A DNA stretch of 64,000 nucleotides, taken from the NCBI RefSeq assembly GCF_900078365.1, contig NZ_LT598653.1, positions 2,294,001-2,358,000 on the forward strand, written 5' to 3'. Below the pieces are notes generated by a model, which saw nothing but the letters and a program-made list of their open reading frames with translations, ran no database searches and was not told the origin of the DNA. Source of the DNA: an uncultured Sphingopyxis sp. (lineage in GTDB: Bacteria; Pseudomonadota; Alphaproteobacteria; Sphingomonadales; Sphingomonadaceae). This document shows positions 27,200-35,960 of the stretch, one piece after another. Each line of letters starts with the position of its first letter. The first letter of the stretch is position 1. Made by a program: the position numbers and the translations under genes.

Positions 27200-27793
27200 G
27201 TGCCGAGGAAATTATCTTTCGCGACGAGTCGGCGCGGCGGCGAACGGCTGGTCCGTCTGCTGTTGCTCACGCTCGCGGGGGTGCTCGCCGGGGTGCTGCT
27301 CGGGGAAGAGAGTGCCGAACCGCTCGCGGCAGCGCGCGGCGGCGGCGATCCCGGTTCTTATGCGCGGTACAGCGCCAATCCCGACGCACGCTTGCCGCAG
27401 GGCGAAACCGCCGCCCCGTGTTTCGCCTGCCCCGACAGCTATGGCGTCGCGGCCCGGCTGCGCGCCGAACGCGAGTCGAGGATGGAGAGCGCCTTCCGCG
27501 AACTCGGCGCGGTCGATACCGACGCGCCGCTGCCCCCCGAACCGGTCCCCGAGCCGGCCGACGACGGCTACCGATATGGCGGCCGCTTTCCCGATCCCGC
27601 TCCGCGGATCGAGACGCCGAACGTCGACCCGGAATCAAGCCCCTCCCCTTCAGGGGAGGGGCTTAGGCTCGACCGAAGCTCTCTCGACCGTTTGGATGAA
27701 AGGCGTCGCCACTCTCCCGTCATCCCGGCGAAGGCCGGGATCTCGCCCGTGCGTCAGGCCGAGACGGCGGGATCCCGGCCTTCGCCGGGATGA
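27200..27793 (+). CDS. Hypothetical single-pass membrane protein ending in a repeat
   Basis: A possible 197-residue protein from GTG 27200 (VPRKLSFATSRRGG). One membrane segment (about residues 17-33: LVRLLLLTLAGVLAGVLLG), then a Pro/Glu-rich tail with CFACPDSYGVAARLRAERESR and a Pro-rich stretch LPPEPVPEPADDG. The last 60 or so codons run through a GC hairpin (27638-27665) and the family A palindrome, so the true stop may have been lost or the end recruited from the repeat. No family recognised. The upstream gap 26956-27199 shows nothing else. Confidence 0.45.
   Translation: MPRKLSFATSRRGGERLVRLLLLTLAGVLAGVLLGEESAEPLAAARGGGDPGSYARYSANPDARLPQGETAAPCFACPDSYGVAARLRAERESRMESAFRELGAVDTDAPLPPEPVPEPADDGYRYGGRFPDPAPRIETPNVDPESSPSPSGEGLRLDRSSLDRLDERRRHSPVIPAKAGISPVRQAETAGSRPSPG
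27638..27665. repeat. Perfect GC hairpin inside the hypothetical gene
   Basis: AAGCCCCTCCCCT and AGGGGAGGGGCTT form a perfect 13-bp stem with a 2-nt loop. No T-run follows. It resembles the CCCTCCCC-type repeats at 35217-35337 and 44805-44940. Confidence 0.6.
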
Positions 27794-27795
27794 CG
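27718..27795. repeat. Palindromic repeat, family A
   Basis: 78-bp copy with arms CGTCATCCCGGCGAAGGCC. It overlaps the 3' end of the hypothetical reading frame 27200-27793, giving it the typical repeat-encoded tail VIPAKAGI...GSRPSPG. Confidence 0.88.
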
Positions 27796-27834
27796 ATTAA
27801 AAACGGCCGCTCTCCAGCCCCTACCTCCCAGCCC

Positions 27835-28260
27835 CTACTTCGGCGGCGTGACCGCCGGCGGCGCGCAGCGCGTCGTGTCGCCCGCCTTGCACGCCGCGGC
27901 ATCGGCTTCCCATTTGATCCGCTCTTCGGCCGACATGGCCGCGACGCGCGCCTTTTCCGCCTCATAGGCCGCGGTTTCATCGGCATAGACCTGCTGGTCG
28001 TGCGCCACCTGCTGCTGCTGCGCCGACACTTCCTGCGCGTAGATTGTATTATCGGTGCGCGCCTGCGCCGCCTGTTCGGCGTTGAGCCGCGCCGTGTTCG
28101 CGCGCTCCTCCGCCGTCGTGCCGTCGGGCGCCTTTTCTTCGGCGGCGGGTGCGGGCTCGGTTGCTGGTGCGGGCGCCGGCTCGGGCGTCTGCCAGGCCAT
28201 GGCCTGCCCCGACGCGAGCAGCGCGAAAGCGGCGGTCGCCGCCCAAATGCTTCTGGTCAT
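27835..28260 (-). CDS. Small exported coiled-coil protein, hypothetical
   Basis: 141 residues from ATG 28260 (GGAG upstream; the GTG at 28269 would leave no space for the RBS). Signal peptide SIWAATAAFALLASGQAMA, a Pro/Ala linker (TPEPAPAPATEPAPAAEE), a charged helix rich in Gln/Ala/Glu (EVSAQQQQVAHDQQVYADE) and a C-terminal pair of cysteines (ACKAGDTTRCAP). Likely periplasmic. No family recognised, but codon use and signal are convincing. Confidence 0.7.
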   Translation of the reverse strand: MTRSIWAATAAFALLASGQAMAWQTPEPAPAPATEPAPAAEEKAPDGTTAEERANTARLNAEQAAQARTDNTIYAQEVSAQQQQVAHDQQVYADETAAYEAEKARVAAMSAEERIKWEADAAACKAGDTTRCAPPAVTPPK

Positions 28261-28391
28261 CGAAGTCACTCCTTCAAATCATCCGTTCCGGCGGTCGAAC
28301 GCGCGGCCCGGTGGACCGTTCCCGCCGATTTGACCTCGCGCGGGGCTGCCGCCATGCTGGGTCCGTCCCCCCTGTCCGATCGGCCGACTCT

Positions 28392-29924
28392 TTGCCAGCA
28401 CCCCCGAAGCATCCGCTCAACCGCCCGGTCTTTTTCACCCCGCTCGCGGTGCTGCTCGTCGCCGTCCTCCTCAGCCTGTGGCAGGGGCCCGCCTTCGTCG
28501 CGGCCGAGACGGCGGTCAACGACTGGATCCTGCGCAATTTCTCGCCGCTCTTCGCCTGGGCCGGGGTCGGCTTTCTGGCTCTGCTCGCGGGCATCGCGCT
28601 CTCGCCGCTCGGCGGGCGGATCATCGGGGGGCCGGACGCCGCGCCCATCCTCTCGCGCTGGCGCTGGTTCGCGGTGACGCTCTGCACCACCATCGCGACC
28701 GGCATCCTCTTCTGGGGCGCCGCCGAGCCCCTGTTCCACCTCAACGATCCGCCCGCGATGCTGGGGCTCGAACCCGGCAGCGACGCCGCCGCGACCTTCG
28801 CCATGTCGACGATGTTCCTCCACTGGACGCTGACGCCCTATGCCATCTACACCGTCGCCGGGCTGGCCTTCGCGCTCGTCTACTACAACCGCCGCGAACC
28901 GTTCAGCCTGTCGTCGCTGTTCGTCCCGCTGCTCGGCCGGCGCGCGCACGGGCCGGTCGGCACCGGCATCGACATCATCTGCCTCTACGCGCTCGTCGCG
29001 GGCATGGCGGCCTCGCTCGGCGCCGGCCTGCTCGCGCTCGCCGGCGGGATCGAGGGGATTGGCGGTTTCGACGGCGGCACCGCGCTGCGCTGGGCGATCG
29101 CGGCGGCGATCGTCGCGAGCTTCCTCATCTCGGCGGCGACCGGCCTGCAAAAAGGCATCGCCGGCCTGTCGGTGCTAAATACCTGGATTTTCTTCGCAAT
29201 TATCGCCTTCGTCCTCCTCGCCGGCCCAACCGCCGACATGCTCGCCCTCGCGCTCCGCGGCACCTTCGACTACTTCCAGACCTTCCTCCCCCGCAACCTC
29301 GGCCTCGACGTCGACACGGGCTGGCACCGGCAATGGACGATCTTCAACTGGGCGAACTGGTTCGCCTGGGCGCCGGTCACCGCGCTCTTCCTCGGCCGCC
29401 TCGCGGTCGGCTACAGCGTCCGCGCCTTCATCCTCTACAACCTGATCCTGCCCTCGCTGTTCGGCGCAGTGTGGATGACGGCCATCGCCGGCGCGACGAT
29501 CGCGCTCGACCAGCAAAGCGGCGCCGGCCTCTATGCGATCCTCACCGCGCAGGGCCCCGACCCCGTGCTGTTCCGCCTGTTCAGCGCTCTCGGCGGCGGC
29601 CCGGTCGTCGCGGCGATCGTGCTCTTCGCCATCTTCCTCTCTTACGTGGCGGGCGCCGACGCCAATGTCTCGGCGATGAGCGCGCTGTCGACGCACGGCA
29701 TCTCGCCCGAACGCCCCGAGGCCCCCCTGTGGGTCCAGGCGGTGTGGGGCGTCACCGTCGGGCTGGTCGCATTGGTGCTCGTGGCGAGCGGCGGCATCGA
29801 CGGCATCCGCATGATGTCGGTGCTCGGCGGCTTCCCGGCGCTGTTCGTCATCGCCGGGGCCGCGCTGTCGCTGACCGTGATGGCGGTACGGGGACGGCGC
29901 GAAGCCGCCCCCGCCCGATCCTGA
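28392..29924 (+). CDS. BCCT family transporter
   Basis: 510 residues; the best start is TTG 28392, since no ATG or GTG lies in frame before the first helix and the upstream frame is not convincing coding sequence. About twelve helices. BCCT motifs: GILFWGAAEPLFHL, FLHWTLTPYAIY and the signature helix WTIFNWANWFAWAPVTALFL. These carriers import betaine, choline or carnitine-like quaternary amines. The usual WxWWxxW aromatic box is altered here (NWANWFAWAP), so the substrate may differ. The regulatory cytoplasmic tail of BetP-type members is absent. Confidence 0.9.
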   Translation: MPAPPKHPLNRPVFFTPLAVLLVAVLLSLWQGPAFVAAETAVNDWILRNFSPLFAWAGVGFLALLAGIALSPLGGRIIGGPDAAPILSRWRWFAVTLCTTIATGILFWGAAEPLFHLNDPPAMLGLEPGSDAAATFAMSTMFLHWTLTPYAIYTVAGLAFALVYYNRREPFSLSSLFVPLLGRRAHGPVGTGIDIICLYALVAGMAASLGAGLLALAGGIEGIGGFDGGTALRWAIAAAIVASFLISAATGLQKGIAGLSVLNTWIFFAIIAFVLLAGPTADMLALALRGTFDYFQTFLPRNLGLDVDTGWHRQWTIFNWANWFAWAPVTALFLGRLAVGYSVRAFILYNLILPSLFGAVWMTAIAGATIALDQQSGAGLYAILTAQGPDPVLFRLFSALGGGPVVAAIVLFAIFLSYVAGADANVSAMSALSTHGISPERPEAPLWVQAVWGVTVGLVALVLVASGGIDGIRMMSVLGGFPALFVIAGAALSLTVMAVRGRREAAPARS

Positions 29925-29940
29925 GAAAGGGGTCTCAGGA

Positions 29941-32022
29941 CTACCAGATTTTCGTGCGCGCCTCGGGCTTCAGATAATATTTCGCCCCCGCTTCGACGCC
30001 GAACGCCTTGTACCACGCATCGACGTTGCGCACGGGTCCGATGATGCGCCAGCGCGCGGGGCTGTGCGGGTCGCTCGCCACCTGCTGCTTGATCGCATCC
30101 TCGCGCGCCTTGTCGCGCCACGCCTGCGCGAAGGCGAGGAAGAAACGCTGATCGCCGGTCAGCCCGTCGATCACCGGCGCATCCTTGCCGTCCAGCGAGC
30201 GGTGATAGGCGTCATATGCGACCTCGAGCCCCGCCAGATCGGCGATATTCTCGCCCATCGTCAACTCGGGATTGATGAAGGCGCCGGGCGCCGCTTCATA
30301 GGTCGCATATTGCGCTCCGAACGCCTTCGCCTGGGCATCGAAGCGCGCCGCGTCCTCCGCCGTCCACCAGTCGCGCACCGCACCCTCGGCATCGATCTTG
30401 CGGCCCTGATCGTCGAACCCATGGGTGATTTCATGGCCGATCACCGCGCCGATCGCGCCGTAATTGACCGCATCGTCGACGCTCTCGCTGAAATAGGGCG
30501 CCTGCAAAATGCCGGCCGGGAACACGATCTTGTTCTCGAGCCCGCCGTTGTACGCGTTCACCTCCTGCGGGTTCATCGCCCACTTCTTGCGATCGACCGC
30601 CTTGTTCAGGTCCGACAGCGCATAGGCATATTCGAAGGCGGCGCTGCGCTTCACATTTCCGTAAAGGTCGGCGGGGTCGATCTTCAGCGCCGAATAGTCG
30701 CGCCATTTGTCGGGGTAACCGACCATCACATCCATCTTCGCGAGCTTGGCGAGCGCCGCATCCTTCGTGGCGGGCGCCATCCAGCTATTGGCCCGGATTC
30801 GATCGCCCATCGCAAGCTTCAGGTTCGCGACAAGCGCCTCCATCTTCGCCTTCGCGCTCGCCGGGAAATATTGCTTCGAATAGGTTTCGCCCACGAGCTC
30901 GCCGAGACTGCCGTCGACGAGCGTCAACCCGCGCTTCCAGCGCGGGCGCAGTTCGCCCACCCCGCTCAGCGCCTTCGTATATTCGAAACGGCTGTCGACG
31001 AACGCCTTGTCGAGATAGGGCGCGGCATTGTCGGCGACGTGGAACTGCTGCCACAGCTTGATCGTGTCGAGCGGGGTCGTGGCATAGAGCGCCGCGATGT
31101 CGCGCACCGCGGTCTTTTCGTTGACGATGATCCGCTTCTGCGGTGCAATGCCGGCGCCCTCGAACCACGCCGTCCAGTCGAACCCCGGCGCATAGGCGGC
31201 GAGTTCGTCCGACGACATCGGATTGTTGATCTTGCCGATGTCGCGGCGATCGGCGATCGCCCAGCTGACCTTGGCGATTTCGGTCTCGAACGCCATGATC
31301 GCGTCGGCCGCTTTCTCGGGATCGGTATTGCCCGTCATCTTCATCGTCCGCGCGATATAGGCGCGATAGGCATCGCGCTGCGGCTTGAAGCTGTCATTGA
31401 GATAATAGTCGCGCTCGGGCAGGCCGATCCCCGCCTGCCCCAACCACAATAGATTGACCGTCGGATCGGCGGTGTCGGCATAGGGGCCGCCGCTGACGAT
31501 CGACGACCCGAAGCCGCCCTGCGTGCCGCCCATGAAGCGCGCCATCGCGCTCTTGTCCTCGATCGCGGCGACCGCGGCGATGTCGGCCATCAGCGGCTTG
31601 ACGCCGAGCGCCTCGACCCGCGCTTCGTTCATGAAGCTCTGGTAAAGGCCGCCGACCTGGCTCGTGGCCGGCGCGCTCGTGACAAGCTGGCGAAGCTGGC
31701 GCTGGGTCAGGTTATAGACGTCGTAATCGACCCCCGCCGAGGCCTGATCGGCCGGAATTTCGGTCCGCGCGAACCAGCGGCCGTTGGCATATTTGTCGAA
31801 ATCGTCGCCCGGCTTCACCATCGTGTCGCGCGCGTCCAGATCGACGCCCCACTTGCCAAAAGTCAGCGCCGTCAACGAACCTTCCGCCGAGGCCCCTCCC
31901 TCGCCCGTTTCCGCTGCAGCCTTGAGTGCGCCCCGCGCATCGATATTGTTCGCTATCGCGGGCGTCGCGACCAGCGCCACCGCAATCGCCAGTCCCGCGA
32001 CGCTCGAAGTGAAATCCTTCAT
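29941..32022 (-). CDS. M13 family metallopeptidase (neprilysin/PepO-like)
   Basis: 693 residues from ATG 32022 (MKDFTSSVAGLAIAVALVA), rejecting a 46-residue Arg-rich extension. Signal peptide to TPAIA, so periplasmic. N-terminal peptidase_M13_N domain, then the zinc site HEITHGFDDQG (His530, Glu531, His534) and third ligand Glu591 in GENIADLAG; the family C-terminal box PARWRIIGPVRN is present. Zinc endopeptidase acting on peptides below about 40 residues. It converges with the BCCT gene 16 bp away. Confidence 0.95.
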   Translation of the reverse strand: MKDFTSSVAGLAIAVALVATPAIANNIDARGALKAAAETGEGGASAEGSLTALTFGKWGVDLDARDTMVKPGDDFDKYANGRWFARTEIPADQASAGVDYDVYNLTQRQLRQLVTSAPATSQVGGLYQSFMNEARVEALGVKPLMADIAAVAAIEDKSAMARFMGGTQGGFGSSIVSGGPYADTADPTVNLLWLGQAGIGLPERDYYLNDSFKPQRDAYRAYIARTMKMTGNTDPEKAADAIMAFETEIAKVSWAIADRRDIGKINNPMSSDELAAYAPGFDWTAWFEGAGIAPQKRIIVNEKTAVRDIAALYATTPLDTIKLWQQFHVADNAAPYLDKAFVDSRFEYTKALSGVGELRPRWKRGLTLVDGSLGELVGETYSKQYFPASAKAKMEALVANLKLAMGDRIRANSWMAPATKDAALAKLAKMDVMVGYPDKWRDYSALKIDPADLYGNVKRSAAFEYAYALSDLNKAVDRKKWAMNPQEVNAYNGGLENKIVFPAGILQAPYFSESVDDAVNYGAIGAVIGHEITHGFDDQGRKIDAEGAVRDWWTAEDAARFDAQAKAFGAQYATYEAAPGAFINPELTMGENIADLAGLEVAYDAYHRSLDGKDAPVIDGLTGDQRFFLAFAQAWRDKAREDAIKQQVASDPHSPARWRIIGPVRNVDAWYKAFGVEAGAKYYLKPEARTKIW

Positions 32023-32224
32023 ATTCCCAGCTCCCGTTCCCCGGCGCCGCCGGATCGAGCGGCGCGCATGACCATAATTGTCCGCCCGCCGCGCCGGAGG
32101 GTCAAGCGAGCGGCCCGACGCTGGTCGAAGCCTTTGTGGGGTTGGTGGAAACGACCGCATTGCGGCCTTGCATCCGGCCTCCTATCTATGCGGCGAACGG
32201 GCGCAAACCGCTCTTGCGCCATCA

Positions 32225-32239
32225 GAACAAATCTGGAAC
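32225..32239 (+). promoter_or_regulatory. LexA (SOS) box of uvrA
   Basis: GAAC-AAATCTG-GAAC is an exact match to the alphaproteobacterial LexA site GAAC-N7-GAAC (GTTC-N7-GTTC on the other strand). It ends 11 nt before the uvrA ATG. SOS control of uvrA is typical for the group. Confidence 0.8.
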
Positions 32240-32250
32240 AAACCCCTCCC

Positions 32251-34896
32251 ATGAGTCTCACCCATATTTCGGTTCGCGGCGCGCGCGAGCACAACCTCAA
32301 GGGCGTCGACGTCGACCTGCCACGCGACGCGCTGATCGTCATCACCGGCCTGTCGGGCAGCGGCAAATCATCGCTCGCCTTCGATACCATCTATGCCGAG
32401 GGGCAAAGGCGCTATGTCGAGAGCCTGTCCGCCTATGCGCGCCAGTTCCTCGAAATGATGCAGAAGCCCGATGTCGAGCATATCGACGGGCTATCGCCGG
32501 CGATCAGCATCGAGCAGAAGACGACGTCCAGAAACCCACGGTCCACCGTCGCGACGGTGACCGAGATCTACGACTATATGCGCCTCCTGTGGGCACGCGT
32601 CGGCATTCCCTATTCGCCCGCCACCGGCGAGCCGATCAGCGCGCAGACGGTCAGCCAGATGGTCGACCGCGTGATGGAACTGCCCGAGGGCACGCGCGCC
32701 TATCTGCTCGCCCCCGTCGTGCGCGGCCGCAAGGGCGAGTATCGAAAAGAACTCGCGCAGTGGCAGAAGGACGGTTTCACGCGCGTCCGCATCGATGGCG
32801 AGTTTTACGAAATCGGCGACGCCCCGGCGCTCGACAAGAAATACAAGCATGACATCGAGGTGGTCGTCGACCGCGTCGCGGTGCGCGAGGGCCTCGAAAC
32901 GCGCCTCGCCGACAGTTTCGAGACCGCGCTGAAACTTGCCGAAGGTCTCGCCTATATCGACCTCGCCGACGGTCCCGTGCCGGGGCGCGAGGAGGAAGAC
33001 ACCGGCGGCGCGATGAAGGGCGCGGGCATTCCCGCCAACCGTCTGATTTTCTCCGAGAAATTCGCCTGCCCGGTGTCGGGCTTCACGATCGCCGAGATCG
33101 AGCCGCGGCTGTTCAGCTTCAACGCGCCGCAGGGCGCCTGCCCCGCATGCGACGGGCTCGGCGAGCGGCAGGAGTTCGACCCCGACCTCGTCGTCCCCAA
33201 CCATGCGCTCAGCCTCAAGAAGGGCGCGGTGGTGCCGTGGGCGAAATCGAACCCGCCCTCCCCCTATTATATGCAGGTGCTCGAAAGCCTCGGCAAAGCC
33301 TATGGTTTCGATCTGACGACGCCGTGGCAAGACCTTCCCGGCGAAGTTCAACTGATCATCCTCTATGGCAGCGGAGGGAAGCCGGTCGAGCTGACCTTCA
33401 AGGACGGCAAGCGCACCTATACGACGCACAAGGCGTTCGAAGGTGTCATCGGCAACCTCAATCGCCGCATGCTGCAGACCGAGAGCGCGTGGATGCGCGA
33501 GGAACTGAGCAAATATCAGACCGCGCAGCCGTGCGAGACGTGCCACGGCGCGCGCCTGCGCCCCGAACCGCTCGCGGTGAAGATCGCGGGCGAGGACATC
33601 AGCCAGTCGGCGCGGCGCAGCGTCGCCGACGCGCTCCACTGGTTCGGCACGCTCGAGGAGAAGCTGAACGACACGCAGAAGCAGATCGCCAAGGCGATCC
33701 TCAAGGAGATCAACGAGCGGCTCGGCTTCCTCAACAATGTCGGGCTCGATTACCTCAACCTCAACCGCACCTCGGGCACGCTGTCGGGCGGCGAGAGCCA
33801 GCGCATCCGCCTCGCCTCGCAGATCGGCAGCGGATTGTCGGGTGTGCTCTACGTCCTCGACGAGCCGAGCATCGGCCTCCACCAGCGCGACAACGACCGC
33901 CTCCTCGCGACGCTGAAGCGGCTCCGCGACCTCGGCAACACCGTCATCGTCGTCGAGCATGACGAGGATGCGATCCGCCACGCCGATTATGTCGTCGACA
34001 TGGGGCCCGGCGCGGGCGTCCATGGCGGCGAGATCGTCGCGCAAGGCACGCTGAAACAGGTGCTCGCGAACAAGAAGAGCCTGACCGCGGCGTATCTGAC
34101 CGGCGCGAAGAAGATCGAGGTGCCGGCGCACCGCCGCCCCGGCAACGGCTTCGACCTCGTGCTCAAGGGCGCGCGGGCGAACAATCTGCAGAATGTCACC
34201 GCGAAGATCCCGCTCGGCACCTTCACCTGCGTCACCGGCCTCAGCGGCAGCGGCAAGTCGAGCCTGATCATCGACACGCTCTATGCCAGCGCGGCGCGAA
34301 CGCTCAACGGCGCGCGCATGGTCGCGGGGCCGCACGACAGCCTGACCGGCCTCGAACATTGCGACAAGGTGATCGACATCGACCAGTCGCCGATCGGCCG
34401 CACCCCGCGCTCGAACCCCGCGACCTACACCGGCGCCTTCACCGTGATCCGCGACTGGTTCGCGGGGCTGCCCGAGGCGCAGGCGCGCGGTTACAAGCCG
34501 GGGCGTTTCAGCTTCAACGTCAAGGGCGGGCGCTGCGAAACCTGCACCGGCGACGGGCTGATCAAGATCGAGATGCACTTCCTGCCCGACGTCTATGTGA
34601 CGTGCGAGACGTGCCACGGCAAACGCTACAACCGCGAAACGCTGGAGGTGAAGTTCAAGGGCATGAGCATCGCCGACGTGCTCGACATGACGGTCGAGGA
34701 CGCGGCGGACTTCTTCAAGGCGGTGCCCGCGATCCGCGACAAGATGGCGATGCTCGTCCGCGTGGGCTTGGGGTACATCAAGGTCGGGCAGCAGGCGACG
34801 ACGCTGTCGGGCGGCGAGGCCCAGCGCATCAAGCTGGTGACCGAGCTGTCCAAGGCGCGCCCGGCCGGTGGTGATGACGCCTTCGGCAGCGGGTGA
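32251..34896 (+). CDS. uvrA: UvrA excinuclease subunit A, N-terminal 881 residues, frameshifted at 3' end
   Basis: Residues 1-858 are normal UvrA: first Walker A GLSGSGKSSLAFD, two zinc modules (CPACDGLGE and CETCTGDGL...CETCHG), first signature LSGGESQRIRL with YVLDEPSIGLH, second Walker A GLSGSGKSSL, and second signature LSGGEAQR. After that the sequence departs: IKLVTELSKARPAGGDD... and stops at 34896. The normal continuation (QRVKLAKELSRR) starts 65 bp later in another frame. Thus this product lacks the second Walker B and D-loop, which UvrA needs for ATP hydrolysis. UvrA with UvrB/C recognises bulky DNA lesions. Upstream it has a LexA box. Either a true break, a split gene, or an assembly error. 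Confidence 0.9.
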   Translation: MSLTHISVRGAREHNLKGVDVDLPRDALIVITGLSGSGKSSLAFDTIYAEGQRRYVESLSAYARQFLEMMQKPDVEHIDGLSPAISIEQKTTSRNPRSTVATVTEIYDYMRLLWARVGIPYSPATGEPISAQTVSQMVDRVMELPEGTRAYLLAPVVRGRKGEYRKELAQWQKDGFTRVRIDGEFYEIGDAPALDKKYKHDIEVVVDRVAVREGLETRLADSFETALKLAEGLAYIDLADGPVPGREEEDTGGAMKGAGIPANRLIFSEKFACPVSGFTIAEIEPRLFSFNAPQGACPACDGLGERQEFDPDLVVPNHALSLKKGAVVPWAKSNPPSPYYMQVLESLGKAYGFDLTTPWQDLPGEVQLIILYGSGGKPVELTFKDGKRTYTTHKAFEGVIGNLNRRMLQTESAWMREELSKYQTAQPCETCHGARLRPEPLAVKIAGEDISQSARRSVADALHWFGTLEEKLNDTQKQIAKAILKEINERLGFLNNVGLDYLNLNRTSGTLSGGESQRIRLASQIGSGLSGVLYVLDEPSIGLHQRDNDRLLATLKRLRDLGNTVIVVEHDEDAIRHADYVVDMGPGAGVHGGEIVAQGTLKQVLANKKSLTAAYLTGAKKIEVPAHRRPGNGFDLVLKGARANNLQNVTAKIPLGTFTCVTGLSGSGKSSLIIDTLYASAARTLNGARMVAGPHDSLTGLEHCDKVIDIDQSPIGRTPRSNPATYTGAFTVIRDWFAGLPEAQARGYKPGRFSFNVKGGRCETCTGDGLIKIEMHFLPDVYVTCETCHGKRYNRETLEVKFKGMSIADVLDMTVEDAADFFKAVPAIRDKMAMLVRVGLGYIKVGQQATTLSGGEAQRIKLVTELSKARPAGGDDAFGSG

Positions 34897-35210
34897 AGCT
34901 CGCCAAGGAGCTGTCGCGCCGCTCGACCGGGCAGACGCTCTATATCCTCGACGAGCCGACGACGGGGCTGCATTTCGAGGATGTCCGCAAGCTGCTCGAG
35001 GTGCTGCAGGCGCTGGTCGATCAGGGCAACAGCGTCGTGGTGATCGAGCATAATCTCGACGTCATCAAGACCGCCGACTGGATCCTCGACCTCGGCCCCG
35101 AAGGCGGGGTCAAGGGCGGTGAGATCGTCGCGGCTGGCACGCCCGAGCAGGTAGTGAAGGAAAAGCGCAGCTTCACCGGGCAGTATCTGGCGCCGCTGCT
35201 GGGGAAGTAA
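34893..35210 (+). CDS. uvrA: UvrA C-terminal fragment (second Walker B to end)
   Basis: 105 residues: VKLAKELSRRSTGQTLYILD, EPTTGLHFEDVRKLLEVL and the switch His in VVVIEHNLDVIKTADWILD, ending SFTGQYLAPLLGK. This is exactly the missing end of the UvrA above and has no reason to exist alone. Its GTG codon overlaps the upstream TGA by 4 nt (GTGA), so reinitiation could yield a two-piece UvrA, but no RBS is obvious. Treat both pieces as one gene interrupted by a 65-bp insertion. Confidence 0.85.
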   Translation: MKLAKELSRRSTGQTLYILDEPTTGLHFEDVRKLLEVLQALVDQGNSVVVIEHNLDVIKTADWILDLGPEGGVKGGEIVAAGTPEQVVKEKRSFTGQYLAPLLGK

Positions 35211-35216
35211 GCAAAC

Positions 35217-35337
35217 CCCCTCTCGCTTGCGGGAGGGGCAGCGAGACTTGCGAACTCGTTCGCTAGTCGCAGCGGGGTGGGTATCTGAAACGGTGCATGC
35301 CCACCCCCAACCCCTCCCGCAGGCGGGAGGGGAGCCA
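35217..35337. repeat. Inverted repeat, CCCTC(T/C)C...GGAGGGG family (G)
   Basis: About 120 bp: CCCCTCTCGCTTGCGGGAGG at the left, CCCTCCCGCAGGCGGGAGGG at the right, with a central GTGGGTATC/CATGCCCACCCC pair. It fills the gap between convergent genes and may end both transcripts. Confidence 0.75.
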
Positions 35338-35952
35338 TCACCCCATCAGCTTCGCAGTGACATCCTCGGCGGCATAAATGCGCATCACCGGCGGCGCGGG
35401 CGACAGCGCGCGCATGTCGGCGACGAAGGCGCGCGAGGCGGGCAGCGCGAAATGGGCGCGGACCGCGTCCACGCTCTCCCACTCCTCGACGAACATCAGC
35501 CGGTCGGGGTTCTCGACATCGACATGGCAATGATGCGCCAGACACCCCGCCTCGCCCCGCGACCGCGCGCTATGCTCGACGCCGAGCGCGATCATGCGCC
35601 CGCGATGCTCGGGGGTGAGGATGACGTGGCCGGTGATTAGGATCATGTCGCTATCTTCCGCTCCGAAGCCGTTTCGTCCGGCGAGGAAGGCGAGAAGGCC
35701 GCCGCCGCAAACCGGAACCGTGGGCAACAGCCTGCGGCCCATCATCATCCCGAGCGCAAGGAGCCCGTGGTCGGGATATCCTCGACCGACAAAAGTTGCG
35801 AGCACTTCCGCCTCGAAATTCGATAATTCCTTCAACGCCTCACTCCCGACATCCAGAGGCCGAGAGGCCTCGATAGGAATAGACGTTTGAACGAGCGCCG
35901 ATCCGCCTCCTATTTCGCGGACCATTTCGTCCACGGTCCATGACACTTCCAT
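35338..35952 (-). CDS. Antibiotic biosynthesis monooxygenase (ABM) domain protein, possibly with N-terminal extension
   Basis: The last 102 residues (MILITGHVILTPEHRGRM, from ATG 35646) are a complete ABM/YgiN-like dimeric alpha+beta barrel: HHCHVDVENPDRLMFVEEW. Such proteins are small quinol or unknown-substrate monooxygenases. The frame stays open upstream to ATG 35952, which has an excellent AGGGAG RBS, giving a 204-residue form whose first 102 residues (MEVSWTVDEMVREIGGG...) match nothing I recognise. That RBS overlaps the Pho box of the divergent pstS. Either a fusion or an unrelated short frame reading into the ABM gene; the domain itself is firm, the start is not. Confidence 0.6.
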   Translation of the reverse strand: MEVSWTVDEMVREIGGGSALVQTSIPIEASRPLDVGSEALKELSNFEAEVLATFVGRGYPDHGLLALGMMMGRRLLPTVPVCGGGLLAFLAGRNGFGAEDSDMILITGHVILTPEHRGRMIALGVEHSARSRGEAGCLAHHCHVDVENPDRLMFVEEWESVDAVRAHFALPASRAFVADMRALSPAPPVMRIYAAEDVTAKLMG

Positions 35953-35960
35953 GACACTCC

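Noticed and set aside
34893..35210. Separate small ABC ATPase gene
   Set aside because: It is exactly the C-terminal remainder of UvrA, with Walker B and switch His but no Walker A.
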